This document shows, piece by piece, positions 1-11,202 of a DNA stretch of 64,000 bases. Position 1 is the first letter of the stretch; each line of letters opens with the position of its first letter. The notes beneath the pieces were generated by a model, which searched no databases, was not told the DNA's origin, and saw nothing but the letters and a program-made list of their open reading frames with translations. Origin of the DNA: Artemisia argyi (lineage: Eukaryota; Streptophyta; Magnoliopsida; Asterales; Asteraceae). Made by a program: the position numbers and the translations under genes. Location of the stretch: positions 13,724,872 to 13,788,871 of the forward strand of contig CM060709.1 of assembly GCA_030686995.1 (NCBI GenBank). The letters are read 5' to 3'.

Positions 1-206
1 CAACTTACATTCTCGTGGGTGAATTGGATAAATAATCAAGTGGCTCATTGGATTGCTCAATTTGCTTTTTCTTCGAATCAATGTATTATGTGGGATGTTT
101 CTTTTCCTTGTGGACTGACCTCGCTTGCGAGGAGTGTTTTGTTTAGCTCTTAGTTTTGATTATATAATTATTTATTCTCAAAAAAAAAAAAAAAAAAAAA
201 AAAAAA
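1..206 (+). mobile_element. LINE (non-LTR retrotransposon) 3' end with poly(A) tail
   Basis: Frame 1 from base 1 reads a short C-terminal peptide that includes VNWINNQVAHWIAQFAFSS and stops at a TAG near 153. This matches the C-terminal part of the RNase H-like domain (RVT_3 type) that closes the ORF2 of many plant LINEs. About 28 bases later there is an uninterrupted run of 26 A (181-206), as expected of a LINE 3' end. The body of the element lies before the window. A free-standing RNase H-domain gene is the alternative, but the poly(A) tail argues for a LINE. Confidence 0.7.
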
Positions 207-735
207 GTTGGGCTATGGCCGGTGAAGTCCATCAGATATTATAAAAAAAAGGTTGATGGCTTCACTTTATAAATAGTTAACCTCTTTTATGTTGGTTTAA
301 AAAATAATGGTGCGGTAAGTAACATATTTTATTTTTTAAGTTAACAGTTACATAAAACAGTTAAGTATGTTTTGATAAAATGTGATTTTCCCTGTTTAGA
401 TTACTTGGGAGACCATGCATTTTAGATTCAGATGTGCGCGGCCTCATCGAGTTAATCCCCAGACTGTTTCTGACCCTTCCCTCGCCACCTCCAAATGTAC
501 GCGATATTTGAACTCTTTACCTCTTGTTGGAAAGTCAAATACCTTCCCACTAGACCATTTGGTGGTAGTTGTATGTATGTATGTATGTATGTATGTATGT
601 ATGTATGTATGTATGTATATTATACATATGTAAACTTTGGTAAAGAGTGTCGTGAAACATGGCGAAAAGTGCTTGTAATCGCATAATCACCAGGTAGCAC
701 AACCATGTTTGGTAACTATTATGCAATCTCAAGTA
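207..735. other. Spacer with SINE-like segment and tetranucleotide repeat
   Basis: No gene is seen. On the minus strand about 566-400 looks tRNA-like: an A-box-like TGGTCTAGTGG (566-556) and a B-box-like GAGTTCAAATA (about 515-505), as in plant SINEs; neither a clear tail nor a target duplication was found. A (GTAT)n microsatellite of about 12 units follows at 571-618. The short reading frames across the microsatellite are not genes. Confidence 0.45.
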
Positions 736-1398
736 TGTTAGTAAATCGGGTCATGATAATCAAAGGTTGCCGAATAAATTCTTGAATCGTGTAAAAGTTC
801 ACTTTCCTGATACAATATTTCAACCCTATTTGGTGCCTTGGGTTACACGAAATTTGTATAGAGATAAGACAAGAATTAACACTCAAATTCTAGGCACAAG
901 AAGATAGCAAAACATGAAGAATTTGTATGTGTTGTTGATATGAATATATGTTCATATGAAAGATCAAATCATGTTTACATATATATAAACATATTGGTGG
1001 TTGTTGGAAAAGTTGTGTCTTTTGGTGAAAAATCACACCCAAAACTTTCTGCAACAAACTTGTGACAGTTAAACTGTCACTAACTGCAGCCCATTCAAGA
1101 CATATATCCATTAGCGACGACCAGTTTCTGTCACTAACACGAATAACCATATCTTTTGAACCATTGCAACACTATTGTGACGAATAATTTCTGTCACTAT
1201 AGAAAACATCCTATGCTTTTACTCCTTGATATATATTCACAACCTTTACCATTAGAGTACTTGAAATCAAGTTAATAGTTTATACAAGCGTGTACTCCAC
1301 ACCTCCGAACTCGTATTATAACTTAACTTGACATCCGTTTCGTCTCGGGTAAATCACTATTACACATAAAATAATTGATAACACTAAAATCACCAACA
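736..1398 (-). repeat. 3' LTR of the LARD-like element
   Basis: 663-bp direct repeat, paired with 7096-7783. On the minus strand it begins TGTTGGTGATTTTAG and ends ...ACTAACA. It lacks a segment of about 25 bp present in the other copy near 7400, and several substitutions separate the two, so the insertion is older than the copia and gypsy elements in this window. Confidence 0.75.
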
Positions 1399-1410
1399 AT
1401 CCTCCCCCAT
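1399..1410 (-). other. Polypurine tract of the LARD-like element
   Basis: Minus-strand ATGGGGGAGGAT directly abuts the TG start of the left LTR. It sets the orientation of the element: this is the primer site for plus-strand DNA synthesis in LTR retrotransposons. Confidence 0.65.
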
Positions 1411-2830
1411 TTGAGTGTAATCCTTGATTTCCCAGTTAATCAAAACAAATCAAACTAATGCATAAATGAAAATGTCTTTCGATTGAATTTTCATCTTAGT
1501 ATACTACACATTCCAAATATTCGAGAATCGGGGTGTCATAACGATTGAACCCGTCAACCCATTTGAATACATGAAGATAATATACACACAAGTTCATTTT
1601 CTCCAATGTTTATACTTGACACTTTACAAGCCCTGCGTCCATATCCATTCATGAGAATATAGGAAGCCAAGTCCAAGCTTCTTGAAGCGGCAAAACTTCA
1701 TACTCATATAGGTAGTTTCTTTTAATCATGCCCTGCGTTTGCACTTTTTCAAAAGAACTATTAAGAAGATAAACTTCAGCCTCTTCATCTTGCAGGTCTG
1801 AACACATACTTTGGGATAGTATAACATGTGTTCCAATTTCTAAGTGTGAGCTTTCCGCATTGAATTCAGCTTCTAACATCTTTTATATAATAAAAGAATT
1901 ACATCATTTCAGAGTCTTTTTAAAAATCCCCTTCTTATTGAAAAAAAAAATTAGACCAATAGGAAAGCTCGATTGTGACACATAGGCGAAATCGAGTAAT
2001 ATGATTGGCTAATAAAAAGTCAAAATTGAATTGATTTTGGTCAAACTTTAATAAATTTGGTGGATGATTTGATTGAGAAAAAAAAACACATAAAAATATA
2101 GGTGTCAAATTTATGAAAATAAAATTTAAAAAAAGAGGGGGTAATTAATAAAACATTGGTGGTTGAATTTTAAATATATTATATGGAGTTAAGTGTAAAA
2201 TTATAAATTTCCATGGTTTTTATAACTTTGGATAATAAACAAATAACCCCTTACATTTTATACTCCTACACTTTATAATATGAACTTTGTTTACAATTAA
2301 ATGAGTATTATTATTGGTTTGAGACTTCCACCCATTAAACTTACAAAATTTTATAAATATACGAATTACTTTTAATATACGTTAAATACTTTTAAAATAA
2401 ATATTAGTTTTAAACTTTCATCTATTAAAATATCTTTTTACTATATACGTTAAATATAATTAAAAACTCATGTTATCCTATTTAAAAGTTTATATATAAG
2501 TACACGGGTTTGAATATTAAATACAGTTAAATTTTTATTAACGGTAATATAAATATCAAATGTTAAGTACGAGTTACTGTGATATGAAAATAAATATGCG
2601 CGATTGTACTCATAAAGAATCATGTAATTATTATTTAAAGTTTATATACGGATATCCGGAAAAATATTTAAAAAAAACTTTACGAAGTATATTTTAACTT
2701 CATCAACGCTCATTATTTGCTACTAAACTTACACATTTTGTACAGCATGATATCAATAGTTATAGTTAAACAACAACATCAACTTCAACATTAACATCTA
2801 TGTCAGCTAAACAAAGTTAAATCTTTAATC

Positions 2831-3121
2831 TAGGGGTGAGCAAAATCACCCGAGTCCCAACAACCGACCCGATCCCGACATAAACCGATAGTCCCGAAAC
2901 CGAATAATAGCTTCTCGGGTCGGGAGTCCGGATGGATTTTTAGCATTTTCGGGATTCGGGACGGGCCAAAAAACCAACAAAATACAAGCAAAAACCGACT
3001 ACTTTCTGGACGGGCCAAAAAACCGACTACTTTCGGGTTGGTATTCAGTTTACGATTTAGGTGACTTTCGGGATCAGGATTAGTCGGGTCGGGTTGGGAT
3101 CCGGTCTGATGCTCAGCCCTA
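2831..3121. mobile_element. hAT-type MITE
   Basis: Terminal inverted repeats TAGGGGTGAGCA and TGCTCAGCCCTA match except one base and follow the hAT pattern. The flanking octamers CTTTAATC and CTTTCATC form an 8-bp target duplication with one mismatch. The interior is rich in CCCGA/TCGGG words and has no transposase. It is nested in the Helitron. Confidence 0.7.
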
Positions 3122-3433
3122 CTTTCATCCAATAAAATTTTTACAAAATATTAATTGATTGCATACTTATTAGTTGTATTTATACCACAATTTTTCATGG
3201 GTAAATTTTTATATGTGTATATAGTAAACAAAAATTTTAGAATAAATTTGATTTATGTGTAAACCCATGTGATCAAAGAACCTTTGACCCAATAACATTA
3301 TAAGAAGACACGCTCAAGAATCCAATACAAGGTTGATGCCACGATAATATTCACAATTTCTGCTAACTATTTTCTTACTTTCGCACATGTTGATGCTTTA
3401 ACTTTTTAAAATATGATTTAAGATCATTTGAGG

Positions 3434-3765
3434 ACCAAACTTTTTTTACATACCAAGGGACTAATCTCCACCCTCCATCTTCCCTCCATTTTTATTTGAT
3501 CTAATGGATGAGATCAATCCCAACAATTTAAAAAACCCACTTTCATCATTTTTTTTTTTCAAATATTAATATCTTTCAAACCGTTAATCGTTATGCGAAA
3601 AAAATATACCGTTACGACGAGCATTTAATTATCTTTCTATAGATAGGCACTTTGATATATTTTTGACAATTTTTTTTTTCGTTTTTTTTCACGTTTTTTT
3701 TCGTGGCCGAAAAAATCACATATGATATATCATATATGATTTTTTCGTTCACGAAAAAAAACGTG

Positions 3766-3807
<42 letters not shown>

Positions 3808-4016
3808 TCGAAAGTATATCAAAGTTCCCGTCTATAGAAAGATAATTAAATGCTTGTCGCGATGGTGTAATTATTTTCGCTTAACGATTAACGGTTTAAG
3901 AGATATTTAAATTATAAAAAATTGGTGAAATATTAAAATGCTTTTAATCTCAACTATTGATTTCTTTTTAAATGGATAGTGGAGATGAGTCTCTTGGTAT
4001 TTAAGAAAAGTTTGGT
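3434..4016. mobile_element. Fold-back MITE with MULE-like ends
   Basis: A long imperfect inverted repeat: ACCAAAC...ACATACCAAGG...ATCTCCAC on the left is mirrored on the right (4016 back to about 3975), and the inner arms about 3580-3720 and 3745-3900 are also mirror images around a T/A-rich centre containing ATATGATATATCATAT. No coding. The segment from 3449 (CATACCAAGGGACTAATC) to about 3510 resembles the right end of the large MULE at 59 kb read on the minus strand, suggesting the same TIR family. A clear target duplication was not found. Confidence 0.6.
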
Positions 4017-4870
4017 ATTTAATATAACTCTCCTTTTAAAATATACATATGATTTTATGTTTAACGATAATACCATATAATTAAATTCTTCTAGAAAAAC
4101 CCCGTGCGTGCACGGGTATTATAACTAGTTGTATTATAAGGGAATTGGGTGTCTCACCATTAGAAAATTTAAACGGACTTTTATTTCATCCTTATTCCGA
4201 CTTTGTGCACTAAGTCTCTTGCGAACCTCTTTGTCAAGTGGCCGGTAAGCAATTGATAGTTAGATTTACTATCTCAACGCATATTATACAAATGGTAACC
4301 TTGACTTTTAAACAAAACAAAACGTTTATTAACAAAGTCCTTTAACCTTTTTCTCTTTTTTAAACAAGAAACAATTCGATACGTTGTACAACGTTATTTC
4401 TTTGATCCTCCCAAGACAAAACACCCCATCAAGCGTAATAACCATCGCTTCTGGATACTTGGTTGTCTTAATTAATTATCGCACTTGCATCTATAAATAT
4501 TGATGGATCTCGATAATATTACAACCATAAAACACGGTTTCTTAGGTTCCTTAAAGAATAGTTCAGTATCACAATGTATTGTTCCGCGATACTACTGTGA
4601 CATGCGTAGCATCAATGTCTAGGTCTAGTTGGTCATTCATATCTTCCTTTTGGTAAAAATTCTAACCAATTTAACCAATGAAAGAGATTACCAATTTAAC
4701 GCAAATCAAATTCACCCGAAAATTTAACAGCAAACATGGCGCCTTATGTGCACTTCCCCAGTAAAACAATAAGTAATAACCTTGTCGACAAGCCTACCGG
4801 GTCAATTTGTGTTTAGAATGATTTCCGATTTGCATTCAGACCACTAACAACATGCGTGCATGAATATATA

Positions 4871-5749
4871 CTAGCAGGGTACCCGCGCGTTGCAGCGGTG
4901 GGTACCATGAAATAAAAATTTTCTATTAATAATGTATTTTAGTTTATTACAATATGTTCTTTTTGATAATAAATTTACGGATATCAAGAATTTCATATAG
5001 CTTGTGCCCGTTCGGGCTCAAACCCGTTGGCCCGTGCCTGTTCAGGCTTGAGCTCGTTTGTTCCGCGCCCGTTCGGGCTCAAGTCCATTTGACCCGTTCG
5101 GTCTTGAATATTTGTATATTGTGCTTTATTATTTGTAGTAGTGAAATTTAATGTTGGAATTGTGTTTAATTTCGTTGTACAATATGATTGATAATTTGTA
5201 TTTCTTATGTAAGGTGTGTTTTAATAACTGTATTAGTTGTATTTATTGACCAGTTAAATAATTGACTACATTAAATAGCATTAATGTTGTGTTTTGTTGT
5301 ACACTATGTTTCTTGTCTTGTACGTCTGAAAAGTATGTGCATTAAAGTGTTGTACACAATGTTTCTTTCTTGTAAGTAGTAGTCATTATAGTTATTAATA
5401 ACATTGAGCACTTTAATAGCATTAATGTTGTAAGTCTGAAAATTACAGCATGCTTATTTTGTTGTACACTATGCTTATTTTGTTGTAAATCTGAAAATTG
5501 GTTGCAGCTATTGTACATTATGCTTGAATGGCTGTAATTTTTGGTGAAGGGGTGTTTTTAATAGCATTAATGTTCTTTGATAGAATTTTGATCTTAAAAT
5601 GACACCACACTTTATTTTGTTGTACAATATGCTTATTTTGTTGTAATTCTAAAAATTTGGTGTATTAAAGTGTTGTAAACCATGCTTAATTTCTTGTAAG
5701 TCTTAAAATTTTGGAGAGAGAGTCATTCATGCTTTATATATAGTATAGA
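4871..5749 (-). mobile_element. Non-autonomous Helitron (879 bp), minus strand
   Basis: On the minus strand the 5' end is A|TCTATACTATATATAAAG (5749 downward). The 3' end has an imperfect GC-rich hairpin (GGTACCC...GGGTACC, about 4907-4877) followed by CTAG|T at 4874-4871. All Helitron hallmarks are present and there is no target duplication. The interior is non-coding; short reading frames in it are chance. It is a second, independent Helitron inside the LARD-like element. Confidence 0.75.
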
Positions 5750-7095
5750 TACTAGTGAACACAATCCTTTTTATCACGCATGAATCTTTTGAAGGTATAT
5801 ATATGCAACAGGCATGGACAAGATATAACATAACATATACTGTTATTCTTTATCAACGCATATATCCAAGATTGAAACCGATTATGCTTTCTGCCAACAT
5901 TGATTAACATTCAACAATGTTATGATATATCTAGATTGATATATGTGAAAGCATAAACCAAAACTCATAGTTTTCCTTATTCTGGAATCAAACAAGTTTT
6001 TCGAGAAAAATAAGACCCCAATATTTGGCTACCAACAAAATCCATACAGATCTTGTAACCACAAAAAAGGGTAGTCCATAATCCACACAAACAAAATTTA
6101 ATAGTTTTTCATTGCAGATACAAAGAAAACTTAATAGTTTTTCATGAACCGTACAATCCACACCCTTCAATTAAATTCCTAGAAATCACCACATCATTGT
6201 GGTTTTTACTACAATGGAATTTTACAAAGGGTCGAGAAACAAAGAATTTTATTTAAAATTCACATCCACAAATAAATGGTATATACAAGAAAATATTTTC
6301 TGGAAATTGCTTCGCAGGAAAAACAAACCTTACGGTTACTACCAAAACTAATCATTGTTTTATTTACGATTCCGCGACTTCAAATCCAAACCAATAAACC
6401 CAGAAATCTTTGTTATTTCTGAGTCGTATATGCGACTTTGTGGATTTATATTTCTATTGTTTCTCATGTATTTCAGTGATAAAATAAATATATTGCCAAG
6501 CCCATGCCACATATTAATTGATGCGTAACGTTTTTGTGGGAAAATAACCGACTAACCACCAATAATATTAACGGCAATACTAATACATACAAATTATTCA
6601 AATGCGTACATGAGTATGCATAACATACTTATTTATATCATATCATCCCATCATGTATGGCATATAAACTGACACATCATATTAATATTGTTTTCATATG
6701 TATGTTTCATGAAAAGACTTATCATCCAAGTAAACAAACATTCAAGTTTACTACGTTTATCCATACGTTAATTATATCAACTTGTGTGTCATGCAATTTG
6801 ACTTTAATGTGTTTACCTTAATACTCAGGCAACGCGCATACATGTAGCATCAAGGCTTAAAATAAAAATGAACATAAAATGCGTACTCAATACATTGGTT
6901 GTTTCACAACGTTTGTTCCACAATGTCAATCTCCCACCGCCTGACTGCCACATCTCTTCAAGTTGACATTCACTCCGAATACCATCCCCGTCAAACTTCA
7001 TTACTTTCATCGAATTTGAGTGTCGTGTCTTTAACAGATTCTGGGATCTTTTCCACAGATTCAAAATTGATTATCAACAAATTATTGTATCAGAT

Positions 7096-7783
7096 TGTTA
7101 GTAAATCGGGTCATGATAATCAAAGGTTGCCGGATAAATTCTTGAATCGTGTAAATGTTCACTTTCCTGATACAATATTTCGACCCTATTTGATGCCTTG
7201 AGTTACACGAAATTTGTATAGAGATAAGAAAAGAATTAACACTCAAATTCTAGGCACAAGAAAGAGCAAAACATGGAGAATTTGTATGTGTTGTTGATAT
7301 GAATATATGTTCATACGAAAGACCAAATCATGTTTACATATATATAAATATATTGGTGGTTGTTGGAAAAGTTGTGTCTTTTGGTGAAAAATCACACCCT
7401 TTTAATAAATGGTTACAACTCTTCAATAACTTTCTGCAACAAACTTGTGACAGTTAAACTGTCACTAACTGCAGCCCATTGAAGACATATATCCATTAGC
7501 GACGACTAGTTTCTGTCACTATCACGAATAACCATATCTTTTGAACCATTGCAACACTATTGTGTCGAATAATTTCTGTCACTATAGGAAACATCCAAGG
7601 CTTTTACCCCTTGATATATATTCACAACCTTTACCATTATAGTACTTGAAATCAAGTTAATAGTTTATACAAGCGTGTACTCCACACCTCCGAACTCGTA
7701 TTATAACTTAACTTGACATCCGTTTCGTCTCGGGTAAATCACTATTACACATAAAATAATTGATGACACTAAAATTACCAACA
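7096..7783 (-). repeat. 5' LTR of the LARD-like element
   Basis: 688-bp partner of 736-1398, TG...CA on both strands. On the minus strand it precedes the interior. Sequence just inside it on the minus strand does not show a convincing initiator-Met tRNA primer site. Confidence 0.75.
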
Positions 7784-8714
7784 AAGAAGTGGTAGGCTCG
7801 ATCAGAACTAACTTGTTCAGGTTTTTATTGATACATTTTATCCAACACTTATTGTGCCTAGAGTCTTTCAACGGGATCGATCAAGAACATGCGTGTGAAT
7901 ATTTGTACAACAACAACATCAATAATAATTTGTGTGTTCAAAAATTAGCATGTAGAGATTCATACCTTACCAACCGGAGGATAAAGAGAGTGCCAACGGG
8001 TTTAACTTAATTGTGTAACTGCTAATACATGTTGTTGTTTGAGCAAAATGATAGTTTAACAAAAAGTTGACAAAGCTTGGTTAAGTTCAACGAATTGAAA
8101 GATCATTATTGTAAGTTTGAGCTTACAAATTTTACATGCTCAGACTAAGATGGAATCGTGGCAAGTTTCGAGCCTTAGAATTAATTATTTTTTAACCAAT
8201 TTATGCTATAAAGAATTATTTTATAGTGATTTAAGTTAAAATAAAATTGCGAGTGACTTTAGAAAAGGACTCAGATCGAATCATGGCAAGTTTCGAGCCT
8301 TATAATTCATTATTTTTAACCAAATAAAGCTAAAATGAATTCTTTTATAATGATCTTAAGGTAAAAAGAAAGTTTGAATACGTTTTTAGAGATTTAAAGC
8401 TAGAATCGTGACAAGTTTTGAGCCTTATAATTCATTATTTTTTTAACCAAATAAAGCTAAAATGAATTCTTTTATAATGAAAAAAGAAAGTTTGAATACG
8501 TTTTTATAGATTTTAAGATAAAAAGATAGTTTCGGAACACCTTAAACATTAAATAATTTTTATTTAAGTGGATTCCAAAACTTTCTTAAAGATTACAAAC
8601 GTACTTGTCTACATATACCCACTTACATTTCAGTCACCAACTGATGTGGGAAATTTGCAAGATACGGATATATTAAACAAGTTCATAAGTTCCAAAACAT
8701 TGTGATGTTGTAAC
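7784..8714. other. Spacer between LTR elements
   Basis: No gene. Apart from the tandem repeat at 8149-8520 it holds AT-rich sequence without recognisable motif. The short frame at 7789-8010 has no recognisable domain and is rejected. Confidence 0.5.
8149..8520. repeat. Tandem repeat, three copies of about 125 bp
   Basis: Copies start near 8149, 8272 and 8398. Each carries a variant of GAATCGTGGCAAGTTTCGAG, then a conserved stretch around ATTATTTTTAACC and AATTCTTTTATAATG. The second and third copies are closest. Function unknown. Confidence 0.75.
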
Positions 8715-9502
8715 TGTTGGTTTTATAGACAAAATAATAATAGTGTGTGTTAAGATCGAACTTGAGATCACGGGATTGCACACAATACGTATGAAGAGAA
8801 AATGTAATAATTATTTATAAAATGTTATAATTAATTATTAAACACAAAACAAATAATAATAATTAGTATTATTGATTAATGACTAATTATTTATTAAACG
8901 AAGATTAGGAAAGTAATTACTAGACAAAACATGAAAACAAGAGAAGGTTCCGGAATCCCCTAGGGGGTGCCAAAACCGATCGGCCCAAGGGGGTAATCCA
9001 CCTCCATTGTGCCTTGAGCTCCAAGTTTTGTGTAGTATATAAGCAAACCCAAGATGTAGGTTTTTCTCATAACTTGTACACACACATCTTGGTGTTTTCT
9101 CCTCTCCTTTTCTCCTTGGTCGATCCATCAAACGAACCCCCTTAGGGATTCGATTTTCTTGTGTCAAAAATTGTTTTGTGTTTATTACTTGCAAATACTT
9201 TTCTTGAATTAGTACGTGTGTACAAGAACGTGAATCAAACACACTATTGTTTGATTCTTGGATTGAATTACAAAAAGGTAAGGGGTAATTCATATAATCC
9301 ATATAAACCCTAATTAGGGTTCATTGGTTCCGGAAGATTGCATTGATTCTTGTTCGGGCTAGAATCACAAAGGTACGTTTACGATTTAAATAATTGATTA
9401 ATTAATTACATGTTATTCGATCTATTATAATTGCTTCCGCTCATGCTCACTTTGATGTATTTGGTTTATTAATATGAATGTCATGATATAATAATTCCAA
9501 CA
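8715..9502 (+). repeat. 5' LTR of the copia element
   Basis: Begins TGTTGG and ends CCAACA. A TATA-like TATATAAG at 9036-9043 is a plausible core promoter for the element's transcript. Confidence 0.93.
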
Positions 9503-9503
9503 G

Positions 9504-9517
9504 TGGCATCTAGAGCC
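9504..9517 (+). other. Primer binding site of the copia element
   Basis: TGGCATCTAGAGCC starts two bases after the LTR. It resembles the usual TGGTATCAGAGC complement of initiator methionine tRNA, with small differences. Confidence 0.7.
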
Positions 9518-11202
9518 GTTATAATGTGTAATTAATTATCGAAACGCATAAAAATTGGATCTTGATTCGTATAGTTACATGTTTTTTTTAGGGTTTATGT
9601 GTTAGATCCCTAACCCTAATTTTTTGGGTCGATTTTGACCTAAAGGGTTTTTAGGGTTTATGGTTTTAATTTTTTAATTTGATTAGAAACCCTAAGATGT
9701 CATGTAATTGTTATGCATTTTAGTAAACGATCTTTGTGCAATGTGTTAATTGTTAAGCTAAATCCATGAAAAAGTGCATATTTGCATGGATTTTTATTGA
9801 GTTGTAATTTAAATTGTTTAAATTGCTTATATATATTAATGGTTAAGTTATACTAAAACATGTAAATTTTAATAGATGTCGAATTGGGGAAGACTACAAT
9901 ATTAAGTAATCAATTATGTGTTATGTGGTATTTATTTAATTTTGGCTTACGCAATCGATTTATCGATGTATGTGGCTCTTTTTCCAAGAAAAAGAAAGCC
10001 TAATTGAATTAATACGTCATACACCTAGATTTGATTATTAATAGGACTTTTGAATAAGATTTGCATGTGACTACATGTTCTATACATATTTAATTGTTAT
10101 GATTATGTATATGTGTTTATTTAGTTGTTTTATTTTTTATTGTTTATTACTTGTTTTTGTTTATTTATTGTGTTAGACATGTTTAATAAACGAAAAGGGT
10201 AATTTTTTGAATAGAAAAATAATACGAACTAAATAATGGCGAAATTGTTTTGGTTTTTAAGAGTTTAAAATTTCAAAGGATTGGTTGATTGATGTTTTTG
10301 TACGTAATGGTTAAATAGGCTCGACCGAAGTTTACACACTATAAGATGGGTATAAGGATGGCAACGCATTAAATTGTGGCCTTAGATAGACAACATTCTG
10401 TCTTAACGCTCATTTGTGTGTAAATTAGACTTACCGAACAACCATTACATGTACATTGTCATCTTAAGGGTGAATAATCCACAATTCCACAATGATTATC
10501 CGAAACACTAAGCTTTCGGGCTTATGTAAAAGTACGATATAGTGGACGATAATTGATGGTTATTCTTTAATTGGTGAACCCGATACCTCAATCAAAACTT
10601 TGTTATTTTACTCTTAGCAAATTGGTAATAAAAATGTTTTGTAAAACCAATGTTATGAAGTTGTATGCATGCTTCTTCATACATTATTTTGATCACATCA
10701 AAATAGTTATACCCTTATAAAATCAAGTTGAATGCCATCTAATTAAGAACACTTGAAGTTGTAATTTACGTCAAGTGAGACTTGGCGAGATTACAATGGA
10801 AAGGTAAATTTCATAAATTCATTGCTAGCAGATCAACTGATGTGATGGATTTGTGAGTTTGCAGTTTTTAAGTTAGACGACTTAAATTGAGTAGGAAGTG
10901 AGACTTGGACTCAAGGCATTAAGATGGGGACTAAACATGCTTACAATACAAATGTTTTGTGATTGTAAATCCCATAAATCTAGGAATTGGACAAATGTTA
11001 TGCCAATTACTTGTACGACAAGTTACCTCATATTGTACTTTCATTACTAGCAGATCAACTGATGTGATGAAACAATGTTTATGGAGGATCCTAGTTTTTC
11101 AAGATTATTCTATGGATATTTATTTTCCTTGGGTATTTTAATTTTCTTGAAAAATTGTATTATCAAAAATACTAATGTTTTGAACTTTCTTTATCTGTAG
11201 AA
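9518..11202 (+). other. Long untranslated leader of the copia element
   Basis: About 1.7 kb with no coding frame between primer site and gag. A short motif, CTAGCAGATCAACTGATGTG, occurs twice (near 10825 and 11048). The sequence just before the gag ATG (TTTCTTTATCTGTAG, ending 11200) looks like a splice acceptor, so the leader may contain an intron; this is inference. Confidence 0.6.

Larger units (their letters stand above)
1879..4128 (+). mobile_element. Non-autonomous Helitron (2250 bp)
   Basis: The left end is A|TCTTTTATATAATAAAAG and the right end is a GC-rich hairpin CCCGTGC-GT-GCACGGG (4101-4116) followed 8 bases later by CTAG|T. This is the canonical Helitron structure: 5' TC, 3' CTRR preceded by a short hairpin, insertion between A and T, no target duplication. 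No Rep/helicase coding is present, so it depends on an autonomous partner. It lies inside the LARD-like element and itself hosts two MITEs. Confidence 0.75.
736..7783 (-). mobile_element. Non-autonomous LTR retrotransposon (LARD-like), carrying nested Helitrons
   Basis: Two direct repeats, 736-1398 and 7096-7783, both start TG and end CA. Just inside the left copy, on the minus strand, lies a polypurine tract ATGGGGGAGGAT (1410-1399), so the element points left: the right copy is the 5' LTR and the left copy the 3' LTR. Flanking pentamers are AAGTA and AAGAA, a target duplication with one mismatch. The 5.7-kb interior has no gag or pol motif on either strand. After removing the two Helitrons about 2.6 kb remains. 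The polypurine tract style resembles copia elements, but the superfamily cannot be settled without coding sequence. Confidence 0.7.

Noticed and set aside
1649..1879. 76-codon minus-strand frame in the LARD-like element
   Set aside because: No recognised domain; bounded by a Helitron insertion; not enough to call a gene.
2830..3132. 100-codon minus-strand frame
   Set aside because: Covers the hAT MITE exactly; low-complexity Pro/Asp peptide.
4954..5151. 65-codon frame with repeated Pro/Gly words
   Set aside because: Lies in a non-coding Helitron and derives from CCCGTTCGGGCTC-type repeats.
7083..7095. TTGTATCAGATTG as a plus-strand primer binding site
   Set aside because: It precedes rather than follows an LTR on the plus strand, and the polypurine tract shows that the element is on the minus strand.
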